Notes: generated from the sequence alone by a model not told the origin. DNA of 64,000 nt from Vitellaria paradoxa (GCA_019916065.1 CM034239.1:32202419-32266418), one strand, 5' to 3'. Numbered from the stretch's first letter, positions 1-11,950 are shown. Made by a program: numbers and translations.

Positions 1-51
1 GTCATCAATCATCATATTTAGCTACTTAATCTTGATAATCATATTTTGCAG

Positions 52-612
52 TGGTTATATGTCGCCAGAGTATGCCATTGACGGTAAATTTTCAATAAAA
101 TCCGATGTCTTTAGTTTGGGTGTGCTTTTATTGGAGATAGTGAGTGGCCAAAAGAACCGAAAATTTAATCATCCTGACCACCATCATAATCTTTTGGGGC
201 ATGTGGGTATTCATAGTCAGCTATAATTATCTTCCTTTCTTCTTCTTTTTCTTTTACTTCCCCAACTCTAATATATATAATGACGTGGGCACAATTGGTG
301 CAGGCATGGTTGCTGTGGGATCAAGATAAGGCCATAGAGTTAATGGATCCATGTTTAGAGGATTCATATGTTGAATCCCAAGTACTAAGATGCATTCATG
401 TTGGTCTACTATGCGTTCAAAAACTCCCAGGAGATAGGCCAACAATGCCACATATAGTTTTCATGTTAGGTAATGAGGGGGTGACTTTGTCTCAACCTAA
501 ACAACCCGGTTTCTTTGCAGAAAGAAGTGCCATTGATTCGGATTCGTCAAGAAACAGGAGAAGACAACATACTGAAAATGCAGTAACAATAACAACGCTG
601 GAAGCCAGATAG
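52..612 (+). CDS. G-type lectin S-receptor-like Ser/Thr kinase, 3' exons (partial)
   Basis: This is the C-terminal end of a plasma-membrane receptor kinase of the SD1 (S-domain) class; the rest lies left of the window. Exon a (52-202) follows a TTTTGCAG acceptor and encodes kinase subdomains [14 protein letters not shown] (the SPE motif) and [23 protein letters not shown] donor at 203 and a TGCAG acceptor ending at 303 define an intron of about 100 bp, placed between the Gly-His and Ala-Trp codons as is usual in this family. Exon b (304-612) encodes [20 protein letters not shown], then [11 protein letters not shown], the subdomain XI Arg (DRPTM), and the characteristic tail ending in TITTLEAR before TAG. 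No disabling change is seen in the visible part, so it may belong to a working gene. The family assignment is secure; expression is not assessable. Confidence 0.88.
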
Positions 613-1330
613 AAGATGTGTCCATCGTTGGCTAGGAGTTCATCATGAATTGTTAGGTCAAGGATGTTTAAGACGGTAATTTATGTATGTTACTAGTATA
701 AAATTTCTGTTTACATTTTTTGAGAAATCTCATTTTGAGAAAGAGGATAGGAGAGCTAGTGCTCTACTATGGTAGAGTTAGTTTTCATTAACTAATTCTT
801 GTTTACCTTTTTGTATGTGTAGAAATGAAACTGCAAATGTGCATCTTTATCCCCACAGCCTAACACCAAATCTCTTTGATAGATTATTTGTTAATTTCTA
901 GTTCGAAACACATTGCAAATTTGCTTTAGTTATGCATTCATATCTTGTCACAAATATAGGGACTGGGAGTTATGATTTGACTTTTTTTAATGCAGATGTA
1001 CATGTGAAAACTCATTATTTATTTATTTATTTATTTTCTTCAATTGGTTATGTTAAACAACTTGTGACAAGTTTTCATATACCAAAAAAGAATGAAGTAG
1101 ATAGCAAAGATAGCCAGAAAAAAAATGCATTTCTGAACATGAGGGACAGTTTATCCTTACTTGAATCAAGAACATGATCAAATGTTGTACATCCATGAAC
1201 CTAGAGAGTTACATAGAAAGGATTATTGTCTCCATATAAAATAAAAAAAGATTTATTTTGCTAAGATTGCAAAAAGTATCTTCCTAGAATAGTTTGGTAC
1301 ATACATGCATATATATATATATATATATAT
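613..1330. other. 3' flank of the kinase gene
   Basis: No coding signal is seen. The first 300 bases are recognisably similar to 46280-46620 downstream of the second kinase fragment, so this is part of the segmental duplication. An (AT)n microsatellite lies at about 1307-1331. Confidence 0.5.
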
Positions 1331-1335
1331 TTATG

Positions 1336-1870
1336 TAAGTAGATTTGGCTCTTTTCCCTACTAACCTTAAAAGAGGTCTTCAATTTATACAACAGAAACT
1401 CCTTGTCTTGGAAAGATTTTCTCTTCCTCTCCCCCAAAAAATCCACATTAACAAAAAGGAAAAATATTCCACCTGTTCCTTCTGCTTCTCTCAATTTGAG
1501 AGCCACCAAAAACACAAGCAAAAAGGTTTAAAACTCTAGGGGGACCCATAAAGTCCCAAAATAAAACTGAGCAATCTCCATAAACTATTTAGTCCATTGA
1601 CAATGAATAAAGATATGCTTTATGGATTCCTCCTATGATTTGCACAAACAATGCAAGGTCACTTTAAGTTTCCTCTCAATCTTTAAATTATTAGTAGTGT
1701 AAGGACCTTACCTCGAGTCACACACAAGAAGAATGCAACTCCTTTTCATATTTCCAAATACTTTATTAGGGATATCCCAGGCCTTGTCCACCCCCTCTCA
1801 TTGTACATAGATTTGACACTTAGAGAATTGACCTTGTTCGAAAAGAGACCATCCTGCCCTTCACCAACTA
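1336..1870 (-). pseudogene. LINE (L1-like) reverse-transcriptase 3' end relic
   Basis: Read on the minus strand, this contains pieces typical of the C-terminus of plant LINE ORF2: a degenerate zf-RVT-like segment (about 1590-1870) and then FQDKEFLLYKLKTSF (about 1370-1425), which resembles the closing FEDKE..L.N.LKSSF block. Frames are broken and no upstream RT domain is visible. A diverged copy lies at 46620-46990 beside the second kinase fragment, so the LINE relic predates the local duplication. Family call is by motif memory only. Confidence 0.5.
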
Positions 1871-1904
1871 TTAGGGTTGACCAACCTTAGGGTTGCCCTA
1901 TAAT

Positions 1905-3386
1905 GTAACTCAGGTAGCTTAGCTCAAAAATTTTTTTTTTCGTTCTTTTTTTTTTTTCTAATTTAGCCAACCTTAAATTTTTGTAGCCTAGCCTACTCTG
2001 CCATTAAATCTTATGTTTAACCTAAATTTTTGCAACTTAGTCCACCTTATCTTTAAACCTTTTATTCAGTCAAGGCAAATTTCGAATCCTAGGGTCCACC
2101 TCTGCCTACTACTTTGGGGAGTAACAAAAGGAGAAAAATCGGAAAATGATTGACTTCCCAACCCTGAAGATTCATACGAAGAGAAACATACTACCCTAGA
2201 ATGCCACCAACCATGGAGTAGCCCACTTTCCACCAACACTTCCTTATTAACTGCTAGGACGAACAAATCAAGATACATAACTTCTAGATTACCCTTAAGT
2301 CAAGGAAAGGTCTGAAACTTTATTTTATCACATCTCTTGGTTTTAAATAAAAGACGTCTCGACATCAAACTCCAGAGACACCTGATACGCTAGTACTCCA
2401 TAAACTTGCACCATATGTTCTATGCACAGCATTGGTAGTCCAACGTCGTCAACTAAAACCATACTATGCTAACATAACTCTTCCACAAATAGTCTTATTC
2501 ACAAAAACAATCCATAGCCATTTACATTACAAAGGCTCATTAGAACAGATAAATTTTCCAATGGCAATACCCTTCTAAAAAATAGGAGGCATATCAAATC
2601 CCAATGGGTGAGCCTATTTGTCCTCCACTAATTCCCTTTTACACTCCACTTTACTCTTTCATTAATTGAAATTAGGCAATTACCCATTTTCTTTTTCATC
2701 ATATGTTTTACATAATTAGGATGTCAAATACCTTTATACAAACATTCAATCCAAGACATAATTGTAATGCCATAAATACTCTTATGTTATAATAAAAATA
2801 TTTTTTAAACAAAATATTGAGAAGAAAACTTACCAAAAATAATTTTTTCTATTTGAATTTTTGAAAAGTAGGTAATTGCTCCGTTAATTTTTTTGAAAAA
2901 AACCCGCTTATGACGTATAAGTAGTTTTACAATGATACAAAATTTTAATTCTATATATATTTTTTAAAAAATATTTCCTATTAAGAAAATGAAATTAAGT
3001 TTTCAAAATAATTATACCAATAATTTATTTGATAATTTCTTTTTGTTTTTTTCCTTAAAAATTATTTTTTTGAGACATTGATTTACTTATTTTGGTAATG
3101 TTTCTAAAAGATTCATATAGTTCTTGGTGATGACAAAAGTTTAAATGACAAAAGTTTACAACTAAACATATTATAAATAAGGCAGCATTAAAAGCCAACA
3201 AACCCTGATTCTCTGCAAACAATTTGGTACAAAACAATTGTTGCTTCCAGAGAAAGCACCTAATTCCCACCCTAAAAATTGACTCACCCAGATCACATAC
3301 CTAGTAGGCATGCAATGTACAACTCTTTACCTTTCAAAAGAGAAATTGGTTTAATTCGAACATCAATGAACTGAGCTTGAAGCATA
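1905..3386. other. intergenic AT-rich DNA
   Basis: I see no gene. It contains T-rich tracts at 1930-1960, scattered short ORFs without family signatures, and increasingly AT-rich sequence after 2700. Confidence 0.4.
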
Positions 3387-4399
3387 GGAACCCGGCTCCT
3401 TGCTATTTCTTTTTTTATTTTTTCCCTTTCCTGCTATTTTAAATCCTGTCCGTCCATCTCATCCAAGAGTTAAAAATAAATAGCCATAAAGTGGACCCCA
3501 TTATTATTAACTTTAATTACAGCTTCTTGAATTAAACCACAAAATGGGTCCTATTTTATTGACTTTAGTTATAAAGATAACAACTAAATACAAACAAAGA
3601 TAAAAATCAAATATAAATAAAGATAACAACAAAAGACAAATTTTAAAATAATTAAAATTTTGAAATTAATATAAATTTAAATAAAAATAACAACTAAATA
3701 CAAATATAGATAATAAGTAAAGATAAATAAAGATATAACAAGTAAAGATAAATAAAAATAACAACTAAAGATAAATAAATAATCAAAATTTTAAATTAAT
3801 ATAAATTTAAATATTTTCAAAAATAAAAATAATTAAAAATTTACTATATCTATAACGGAGCCCCTCCCTCAATATGTTGTGAAGGCTCCTATTACAAACT
3901 TTAGATATCTAAAAATATAGCAAACGAAGATGAATAAAAATAGCAATTATAGATAAATAAAGAAATAATAACTTTCAATTATTTTTATTTTTATTTTTTT
4001 GAAATATTTAAATTTATATTAAAGATAAATAAAGATATAGTAAATTTTTTTTTAGATTAAGATTAACAGCTAAATTATAAACAAGTTAATTACCAAAAAA
4101 AAAATTATAAACAAGGATAACAACTAAATACAAATAAAAATAACAAATAAAGATAAATAAAGATATAAGAACTAAAGATAATTAAAGCCAATAAAATGAT
4201 GCGTAGACAAGAAACTGACTGTAATTAAAGCCAATAAAATGGGACTCATTTTGTAGTTTAATTCAAGAAACTATAATTAAAGCTAATATAATGGGGCCGA
4301 TCTTATGGCTGTGTTTTTTTAGCCCTTAGATGAAATGGACGGACAAAATTTAAAATAGCAGAAAAAAATAGAAAAAGAAATAGTAGGGAAGCTGGGTCC
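3387..4399. mobile_element. Foldback/Mutator-like non-autonomous element with ~200-bp inverted ends
   Basis: The left end (GGAACCCGGCTCC...TGCTATTTC, 3387 on) and the reverse complement of the right end (GGACCCAGCTTCC...TACTATTTC, ending 4399) match for roughly 200 bases, including TGTCCGTCCAT and a TTGAATTAAAC block. The centre is AT-rich with many AAAGATAAATA repeats and has no ORF. The flanks carry an imperfect 9-bp direct repeat (GAAGCATAG / AAAGCATGG), which suggests a Mutator-type insertion. A microinsertion lies inside it at 4086-4101. Confidence 0.6.
4072..4115 (+). mobile_element. micro-retroposon 1 (TTAATTACC-A7) with 14-bp duplication
   Basis: A 16-nt insert, TTAATTACC followed by seven A, at 4086-4101 is bracketed by a perfect direct repeat AAATTATAAACAAG (4072-4085 and 4102-4115). 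It has the structure of a target-primed reverse transcription product cut down to its last few bases. Confidence 0.65.
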
Positions 4400-4486
4400 A
4401 AAGCATGGACCAAGGAAAAATTAATTATCGGAAGACTGTAAATATTAGCAACAGCACAAAAAAAAAAAAAAAAAAGTCATTTACTT

Positions 4487-5331
4487 TCATTTGAAAGAGA
4501 TTTCAGCATCTGGAGAGGCTCTAGGGAATGCTAGCAACTCCTTAGTAAGCACGAACATCAGCATCAACTCCTTTCTTTCTAACTCGTCAAAGTTGACTTT
4601 CTTATAGGTTGTGATGGTCATTCTCTCCAACACCTTAGGGTTCTTGAGCAAGAATCTCAGAAAATTCATCTCATCCTGTAGCTGCTCAAGTAATTCCTCG
4701 GCAACAACATCTTTGTACTTTGCGTTGATGCACATTTAGATTTGTCATGAAGTTGAATATCTTAAAGAGTCTTTAGATTCCCCAACAACCCAGTAAATTT
4801 TGGCTCTTGCAGTTTCCAAAACTCTTTCTTTTCAAAACTAATTTTCTGAAATTTTGTGAACAGATCATGTCAACAACAAATTTAATTTCATTAAGTAAAT
4901 GTATAAGATAAACTAAAAAAAAAAATTATCAGAACAATAATTTTATGCAAATATTTGATTTTGAATTCACCCATTGTTTCTCAAGCTTGTCAATGCTAAT
5001 GATCAGTGTCAACTGATAGCGCCTGATCAAAACAGATAGTTTAAAGTCGAAAGTACATGATTTATCCTGGACAAAAGGCAGAGGAAGCTGTGCTTGTATC
5101 TCAGTGAACCTGCTACCCAATTCGAGATCTTTAGCATGACAAATACTGTCGAGAATCGTAACAAATTCAAATTCCTTGTTATCCTCTACATAAAATTGAG
5201 AGTTAAGGCTTGCAGTTTCAAGAGATTGCATTTCCTCGATGACATGGTTTTTCCAATCATCTATTGCTACGAGTTCAAAGGAAGAAATAAACCGAGCACA
5301 AACCTTTTATCTTAGAACTTCGAGGCCAATG
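4487..5331 (-). pseudogene. F-box/LRR protein FBD-type C-terminus (fragment)
   Basis: Two minus-strand open stretches belong together. The first, upstream part (about 4929-5331) contains MQSLETASLNSQFYVEDNKE and CHAKDLELGSRFTEIQ. The second (4487-4735) contains FLRFLLKNPKVLERMTI and ends in ELLAFPRASPDAEISF, the usual ending of FBD domains in plant F-box/LRR proteins, whose role is substrate recognition in SCF ubiquitin ligases. Between them is an AT-rich stretch that could be an intron. The F-box itself is not seen. Together with the LRR pieces at 6600-9000 this looks like one dispersed, decayed F-box/LRR/FBD locus. Confidence 0.6.
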
Positions 5332-6400
5332 CCTAGTTTCATGTATTCTTAAGGTCTTCAGACCCACATTCATGATGAGAAGGTCAAGACTGCACCATAT
5401 TCGCAATTTGTAAGAGATAAAAGGTCAAAAATGGGACTAGAAGATATCAAGTCGTTAATAGCCCGACCAAGTCAGTAAACTCTCTCAAGAGAGAAGATAT
5501 TCTCAAATTAAATAATGTTAAAATGAAATGAATATTCTCTCATTCTTTTATTTGGTCGCCTAATTAAATGATGCTAAAATAGAATAATTATTTAGATTTT
5601 AATATTAATTTAAATTAAAATGGTATAAAAAAATTCTTGAAATGAGTGGTGGTAGTGGTGATGGTTGTGGTGTTGGTGGATGGTTGTGAAGGAAAAATAG
5701 TAACGATGGATGAGTGGTGGAAGTGGCGGTGGTGACGAATGGGAGGTGGTGGTAGTAGTGGCAAAGGTGGGATGGGTGGTAGAGGTGGTGATAGTGGTGG
5801 TGGGCAGCAATGGTAGGTCAAGACCTCCATTTAATTTTACAGTTTCTCTCATTTTTTTCTTGTACTAAAAATGTGAAAAATAACCATTAATTCTCTTGAG
5901 AAATGGAATGATTATTCCCGCACTTTGTTGGAATGAACATTCCTACATCTCATAAACATATCAAATAAGAGAATGACAATGAAATTGGAGAACGATTATT
6001 TCATTCAACCTATTCTCTCCTACCAGACATTAACTTTAATAATTGTTATTACCAACTCTATATTGGTGGAAGTTGAGGTGGTTGTCACTAGCTGCCTAAT
6101 TCTGTAAGACCAATTAACTTTGGACACCGTAGAAAAGCAAAGTTGAGAATTTTGTACAATCAGTAGTTGACATTACAACAGGCAGGAAAAAAATAATGAG
6201 AAAATAAATAGAGCAAATAAGTAAGGCACGCCCACATATCTTTCAGAATTAAATTTATTGTATTGACTAAGGATAATAGTAATGCCAACCAAAAAGAGAA
6301 AAGGGAAATCAAATTGAAATTGAAGTATTTGATCGTTGTTTGTTTACATGAGTTAAAATGTTAGTGATTCCATCTCCCAAATTTGGACATTTATTCATTT
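5332..6400. other. gene-free stretch with GGT-rich microsatellite
   Basis: No gene is seen. The segment 5640-5815 is a degenerate GTG/GGT trinucleotide tract; long ORFs across it are low-complexity artefacts. Confidence 0.6.
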
Positions 6401-6599
6401 AGCTCCAGCAATTCACCTCAATGTCAGCAATTCATCTTGTACTAAGATGTTATACATATAGTAGTGAGCTAAAACGATACATGTAAAGTTAATTACCTCA
6501 GATCATTCACAAACCAGTGGCAAGGACTTTGCATTGCCAAACTCCTGAAGAAGATCCCCAAATCATGCAAGTCAAGAATCATCATTATTGTGATAATGA

Positions 6600-6837
6600 T
6601 TCTGTTCCTTAAAATGTAATTCAACAGTGAGCAGTGTGGAGGTAAATAGCTAGTAAAACCTCAACAATTGTCCAATATACTTGAAGAGCAGCAAATTAGG
6701 AGCTCCAGTGATCCCATCTTCCATACGGGCATTCAGTTAGTTCTAGTCTCTCAAGTTTTTCGCTCACAATATTGATGTGCTTCAATTCATAGCAACCTTT
6801 TAAAAGGTCAAGGACACGAGCATTGGGCAATTTGTAA
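6600..6837 (-). pseudogene. F-box/LRR repeat exon fragment, frameshifted
   Basis: On the minus strand the sequence reads KGCYELKHINIVSEKLERLE followed by LTEC, a leucine-rich repeat arrangement typical of plant F-box/LRR proteins, and then in another frame APNLLLFKYIGQLL, so at least one frameshift is present. Its 5' side is interrupted at 6838 by the 1.6-kb insertion described below; the two halves of the coding sequence match up again at 8476. Bases 6430-6730 resemble 45400-45620 to the right of the CACTA element. Confidence 0.55.
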
Positions 6838-8475
6838 CTATATACTTGACCGACCCTAAATTGTGTTCGGGTTCTTACCTCTTAAGTGCAAGAGGGTAGT
6901 CGCAGTTTTAACTTGGTAAGTCCGAGATCGAATTCGTAGGGAGCCTATGTTATTCAGTTTCTAGGTTGTAGGGCAAATTTAAAACTTAACGTAACTGAAG
7001 TTTGATATTCAATTGGAACTAATTCCTAAGGTTTTGCAGAATCAAAATTTAAGCTAAAATTAAATTAATTCTATTAAGGCAGTTCACAATACAATTTTGT
7101 AAATTCAAATTCAAATTAAATTCTAAAATTTAAGAAGAATTAAATATTGCAACGAATTGAATTGAATAATGAAACTTGATAGTAAAAATGGTTCTTGGTT
7201 CAACTCACAAGTCTAGGTATTTCACTATTTCACTCTGGGGTGTTTAGGTTCAATTTTGAATTATAGTTTTGTTTAGAAAGTATTAAAAACATAAAAATCA
7301 AATATCAGTACCAGTAATTTCAAGCGAATATGGTTAAAGATCTTTGTTTCCAAAGGTTTTCTAAACAAACGAAATCAAAATTTAAATTGAATCCTATTTT
7401 CAACTTGCTTCGAAAGTGTAGAAAACATTTTACCCAAAAATCAGTATCAGTGATTTCGAACGAATATGATTAAAGACTTTTGCTTTCAAATGCTTTCGAA
7501 ACAAATAAAAATAGGTTTTAAAAATCGTGAAACTCTACGCATGTGTTTTCGCAACCCATGCGAAAGGTCTACGTACACCCCAGAGTGTTTCGTGAACTAC
7601 CCTTCCTTGATTCGTGAACCAAGAACTAGGGTTTCTACGCTAACATGATTTTAAACAAAACGAAAGCAATAAACGTAAGCAAACATTCGATCTACCACTT
7701 AAGAACAATAAATCATATATTAAATTAATGAAACGAAAGTAAACTTACACCGGAAGTAGCTCTGAAACTACGTAATGAAAGAGTAGTGCAGCGAAAAACA
7801 AACAAACTTCCAAAATCTCTATAAACGATGCAAAATATTAAAAACTCCCTAAAAACTACTCTAAAACTCTCAAAAGTATTTGAAAAGTATGAAAATGTTC
7901 TCCTAAAGTATGTAAAACTAAACTAGGGCTCTCCTTGGGTCGGCCATGTAACAGATGTTATAAAGAAGTTGCAAAGAAAACCCTAAAAGACGGAGTTAAG
8001 CAGCGCGCGCATAACACACTGTGGTCCGGACCGTCTGGCAGGGGGTCCGGACCACAGAAACTTTGTTCTTCAAGTTTTGCTTCTCGTTTGCTACTTCTGA
8101 CAACTTTCTGTCCTCAACTTCCAACGCTATTTTGATCTAGAAAACGATCGATTCAGGCTTCAGCTAAAGCACACAAGTTGTAGCCCTTTGAGTCTTCTTT
8201 CCAACCCAAAAAGAATCAGGTCAATCCGAGTTGTGAGTGAAACGTTATGATCAAAATACTGACAAGGTGTCGAGCTGAAACTTCAGCTGCACACCACTTC
8301 AACTATCTTGAACTTTGGACCATTTTTTCCTCCTCGGAAGCCACTTTCAACACTGCTAATCTCACTTATTTTACCCTTTTACCTGCAATTAAAAGAATAA
8401 ACACTATAAATAATAAACTAATGATAAAACTTTGAAATTAACTACTTAAATTCATTAATGAGTATCAAAATGTGG
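6838..8475. mobile_element. unclassified 1.6-kb insertion with 9-bp target duplication
   Basis: Bounded by a perfect direct repeat AATTTGTAA (6829-6837 and 8476-8484). Removing the insert and one repeat copy rejoins an F-box/LRR reading frame (VITNCPM...) on the minus strand, which supports a real insertion. The ends (CTATATACTTGACCG and ATCAAAATGTGG) do not form obvious inverted repeats. Inside are a diverged direct repeat (about 7270-7370 and 7400-7510), a 13-bp-arm palindrome at 8020-8056, and no recognisable transposase. A 9-bp duplication suggests a Mutator-type event, but the class is unknown. Confidence 0.55.
8020..8056. repeat. perfect 13-bp inverted repeat
   Basis: TGTGGTCCGGACC (8020-8032) and GGTCCGGACCACA (8044-8056) are exact reverse complements separated by 11 bases. 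Each arm contains the self-complementary core GGTCCGGACC. Confidence 0.85.
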
Positions 8476-8484
8476 AATTTGTAA

Positions 8485-9000
8485 TTACACTTTTCAAGTG
8501 TAATCATTGAAGTATGTCATCGGTCAAATAAACATTCCCTACTGGTGAAAGCATTGTGAGACTTTGGAAGTCAATTTCACCACAGGATCTGAAATTAGTA
8601 CAGTTGGCAAACTCTAAACTTTGAAGATTGGGTGCAACAATTTCTATTCCCTTTTCAAATGTGCAATTTTGAATTGTGAATTTCTTAAGATTTTCCCCCA
8701 TAAATTAGAGGCTTCATAAAAAATTTACAGCTTTCTAGATACATAGCCTAGGTTTGGAAAGCTTGAAATCATGCAGCGGAATGTCTCGATGTTCATGTGT
8801 AAATATGACAGCGATAGAGTATGAAGATTGTCTAGCATTTTCGCGTTGAAGTTGTCAAATGCTGAAAGTCGTAAGTAGCCATCGTTGTCTATAAAATAAT
8901 GTCCCTGCAAGCTACTAGTTTTCTCCTTGATAGCAATTGACATAGTCTTCGAGGTTACTTGTTTCACTGAGCAAAAACTTTTACATGCTGCATTTCCTCA
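8485..9000 (-). pseudogene. F-box/LRR protein, LRR-region fragment
   Basis: Two minus-strand open stretches carry LRR-like sequence: 8725-8967 (NLHTLSLSYLHMNIETFRCM, FPNL) and 8504-8701 (LKKFTIQNCTFEKGIEIVAP, NLQSLEFANC, YLTDDILQ). They follow the spacing of plant F-box/LRR proteins. The gap between them (stop near 8702) shows frame loss or a small intron. No F-box is visible to the right before the CACTA element. Probably a pseudogene and the 5' partner of the fragments at 6600 and 4487. Confidence 0.55.
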
Positions 9001-9429
9001 CTGCTGCATTCAAACATTTCCACGCTTTCTCGTAGGAGGCGTGGTCTCATGTGCAAACAACGGAATGTACAGCAGGCTTGACTTTATCTTTTTATTGGAA
9101 ACTCTCAAACTGGAAATCGAAGGGAAAGGTTTTCATTTCAAGAAATTCACATGTTTAAGAATATAACCTAACTAATAAATTCTAAGAAAATAATTCCAGC
9201 AGCTGTCAAAGTTCATTCGAATATATATTCATATTGATTAAGTATATATATATATATATTGGTGAAAAAATTGGAATAGCAACAGCAACTATCCAAATCT
9301 TATATGTATTCCAAATTAATTTCAAAGGAACCAACAATTTATTGATTCTTTGAAAGATTGACACCAAGGTAATTTATTTGGAACCTATGAACAACCTTTT
9401 GAAGGGTTAAGCTTATCTATTAAGGGAAA

Positions 9430-9432
9430 CAT
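9430..9432. repeat. CACTA target-site duplication, left (CAT)
   Basis: CAT immediately precedes CACTACTGG; the same CAT follows the right end at 45373-45375. A 3-bp duplication is the rule for CACTA elements. Confidence 0.85.
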
Positions 9433-9865
9433 CACTACTGGAAAGACGAGTATTAGCGACCGCCACAAGCAGTCGCTAAAACTGAAAAGCGACCGCTAAA
9501 AGTATTAGCGACGGCTTAGCGACCGCCTCAAGCAAGTCGCATTTGGGTCGTCGTTAAAAAGTATTAGCGACCATCAAAGCAGACATTAAGTTTTTTGCGA
9601 CCACTGCTGCGATCGCTGTGGGGGAAAACGTCAGGACATTAGCGACAGCTAGGAGTGGTCGCTAATATTACTGGCGGTCGCTATTACTTTAGCGCGAAAA
9701 TGCCTAGAGATGGCGCCAAGTGGCGCGAAATATTAACGACTGCTATAAACGGTCGCTAATATTATCAAAGCGGTCACTAATACTTACCTAGAGGAACCAA
9801 GGCTATTTGGCGCCATTTGGCGCCGAGGAATTAGCGACCCTTTTGGTGTATTAGCGACCGCAATA
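9433..9865. repeat. CACTA left terminus and subterminal repeats
   Basis: Starts CACTACTGGAAAGACGAG. Copies of TATTAGCGACCGC, AGTCGCTAA, GGTCGCTAATA and close variants recur in both orientations through about 9865. These GC-rich motifs contrast with the AT-rich DNA that follows. Confidence 0.85.
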
Positions 9866-10265
9866 AGTCGTTTTATATATATTTTTTTATATTAGAATCT
9901 AATTATAATATTTGCTAATTATTATCTATTTAATAATTATTTATTATTTATTTAATATTTGCTAATTATTTGTAATAACTATTATATTTTATTATTTATG
10001 TATAAATGTTTATTTCAAATTTAATTTAATTTAATTTTATTTTTATTAATTTGCACATTGAACTAAACAATTTTTTCATAAAATCAATCAAAAAAATAGA
10101 CATGGCTCCTAATTATGATTATATATATACAAACACAATATCAAATTAGATTGCAATTAAAACAAAATTTTATTATATGTAAATGTTCAAAATACAAAAA
10201 CTAAAATATATATAAATGTACTGATCAAAATATATACAAATGGATCCTAACCATCCTAATCCAGT
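9866..10265. other. AT-rich CACTA interior, 3' of the TNP1-like gene
   Basis: No gene. Very AT-rich (TTTATTATTTAT-type) sequence between the subterminal repeats and the last exon of the TNP1-like gene; it probably holds its polyadenylation region. Confidence 0.5.
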
Positions 10266-11950
10266 CTAAGAGAGCCATCCGCCATCGTCCGGATCCTACA
10301 ATGGAATAATAACGAAATTAGAACGTGATAAACAGACATGAATAAATAAATTTATAAAATTTTAATGAGTAATAGTAACAAAAAATAAAATTTTTAACCT
10401 GAGGAGGAGAAGGTGGATGGCTCTGACTCTGAGAAAGGCACCTCTCCATCTCAGCCATCATCTCGGCCTGAAGTGATGCCTCTCGCTCGTCCATCTCAGC
10501 TCGAAGGGTCTGGAGTAGATCCTAGTCGCGACGTCTGGCCTGAGAAGATGACTCTGCTCGTGCAATGGATCAGCGTGGAATACTGCACCCTGCGTAAGCG
10601 TGTATCCATGACCATCGCGTCCGACAATGGAGAAAAATATCTCGTCCCTCTTCTCCTCGGACTCCCTCTCATCCGGCAGCAGCTCGTCTAGACGTGCATT
10701 AAACTGCGTCTATTGCAAACAAGCCGAGACGGAAAAAATAAGATAACTAACTATATTATCTAAAGCAAAATTCAATTATATGTTCGTTGGACAAAATATT
10801 AAAATTAGTTACCTCTATGGTCTGAATCTCCGGCGAATTAGTACGTCGAGTCGCCAACCACATGGACATCCAATCTGTCCTCAGGCCCCCCTCTGTCCTC
10901 TGTTGAAAGGTAATTTATGTTAATAACTTACTATCATTAAATATGAAAATAAAAAAGTCGCTATTGACGTGGTAAGTTAACGTTTTTACCTCGTGGCGAA
11001 CCTGAGAAAAGTGTCGAGTCCCCTCCTTGTGGCTCGGCCACTGCATTCCTCGATTTCGCGAGTTCCTCTGGGCCTCCACCTATTTTAAGTTTTTCTCGAT
11101 TAGTTTTTGTAATTTACACTTTATAACATCAAAACTTAAGAAAAAAAAATCAACTCACAATCTACTCACCTGTGCCTTGGGACTCGACCAATACCTGATG
11201 AGCTCAGCCCACTGGTGGGGAAGAACGCCCGGTGGGACCTGCTGGACGATGTCAGGGTCATTCTCATGACCCTTCCAGTATTTATCTTTAATCTTATTTT
11301 TATGATCCTTCCACATCTTCCGATACTTGGCGAACATAATGTCCCGGAAGTCTGGAGGAACATCAACTACATTGGCCTAAAAATGACAAATTGTAGAATA
11401 TTATTTATGTTACAATTTTCAACAGATAAATCACGTACAAATAAAATTTTAAAATTTCATACCTGCACCTCGGTCTATAGACCCTCGAACGTAGAATCTG
11501 CGAAACGATCCCACTCGAGGGTGGTCAGCGGGAATCTAATCGGATTCCAGACCAAATGTTTGAGCTGTGAAATCAAAGACTGTCCATCCTTCCTCACCGG
11601 ATGGGGCGTGTCATCCCACTGAACGGTCATCCACTGAGAGCCGCAGTTCCACTGCGATAATCCTTTCGAGGGCCCTCTACCGGACCTCGAAAGCTTGCTC
11701 GAAGTGGGGGAATCTATTTCAAACAAATTGTTACGCGATAAATCTATATGGAATATAACTACTGTTGTTGGATAAGATAAAATCTGAAACTGACAAACTT
11801 TACCTCCCTCCTATAACCAGACACTGAAGGATGCGCAGACATGGGGGGTGATGGTAGGACAGCATCTGCTGAGCTACTGCCGCCACAAGATAGGCCGAGG
11901 CGCTTAGCCATCGTCCTAGGACCAGTCCTCTTCCTAGAGCGTCCGAACAT
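10266..11950 (-). pseudogene. TNP1/Transposase_24-like CACTA accessory protein gene (7 exons, broken)
   Basis: Inferred exons on the minus strand: 11804-11950 (ATG; MFGRSRKRTGPRTMAKRLG), about 11475-11712, 11170-11376, 10990-11079, 10813-10899, 10399-10709 and 10266-10295 (DPDDGGWLS, TAG). Splice sites are GT-AG, for example AG|GTAAAG at 11803 and TTTTTAG before 11376. Exon 3 has the Transposase_24 (Ptta/En/Spm) core: FAKYRKMWKDHKNKIKDKYW and PPGVLPHQWAELIRYW. Exon 6 ends in a Glu-rich helix, AEMDEREASLQAEMMAEMER. In CACTA elements such proteins bind the subterminal repeats and assist excision. Defects: a TAG at 11475-11477 before the exon 2 donor, and a frameshift plus TAG in exon 6 (around 10500-10600). 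Exon 2's acceptor is ambiguous. Confidence 0.7.

Noticed and set aside
2820..2850. CTTACCAAAAATAA as another micro-retroposon
   Set aside because: The A run is only five long and there is no flanking direct repeat.
5610..5852. His/Thr/Pro-rich ORFs on the minus strand
   Set aside because: Translation of a GGT-type microsatellite; low complexity.
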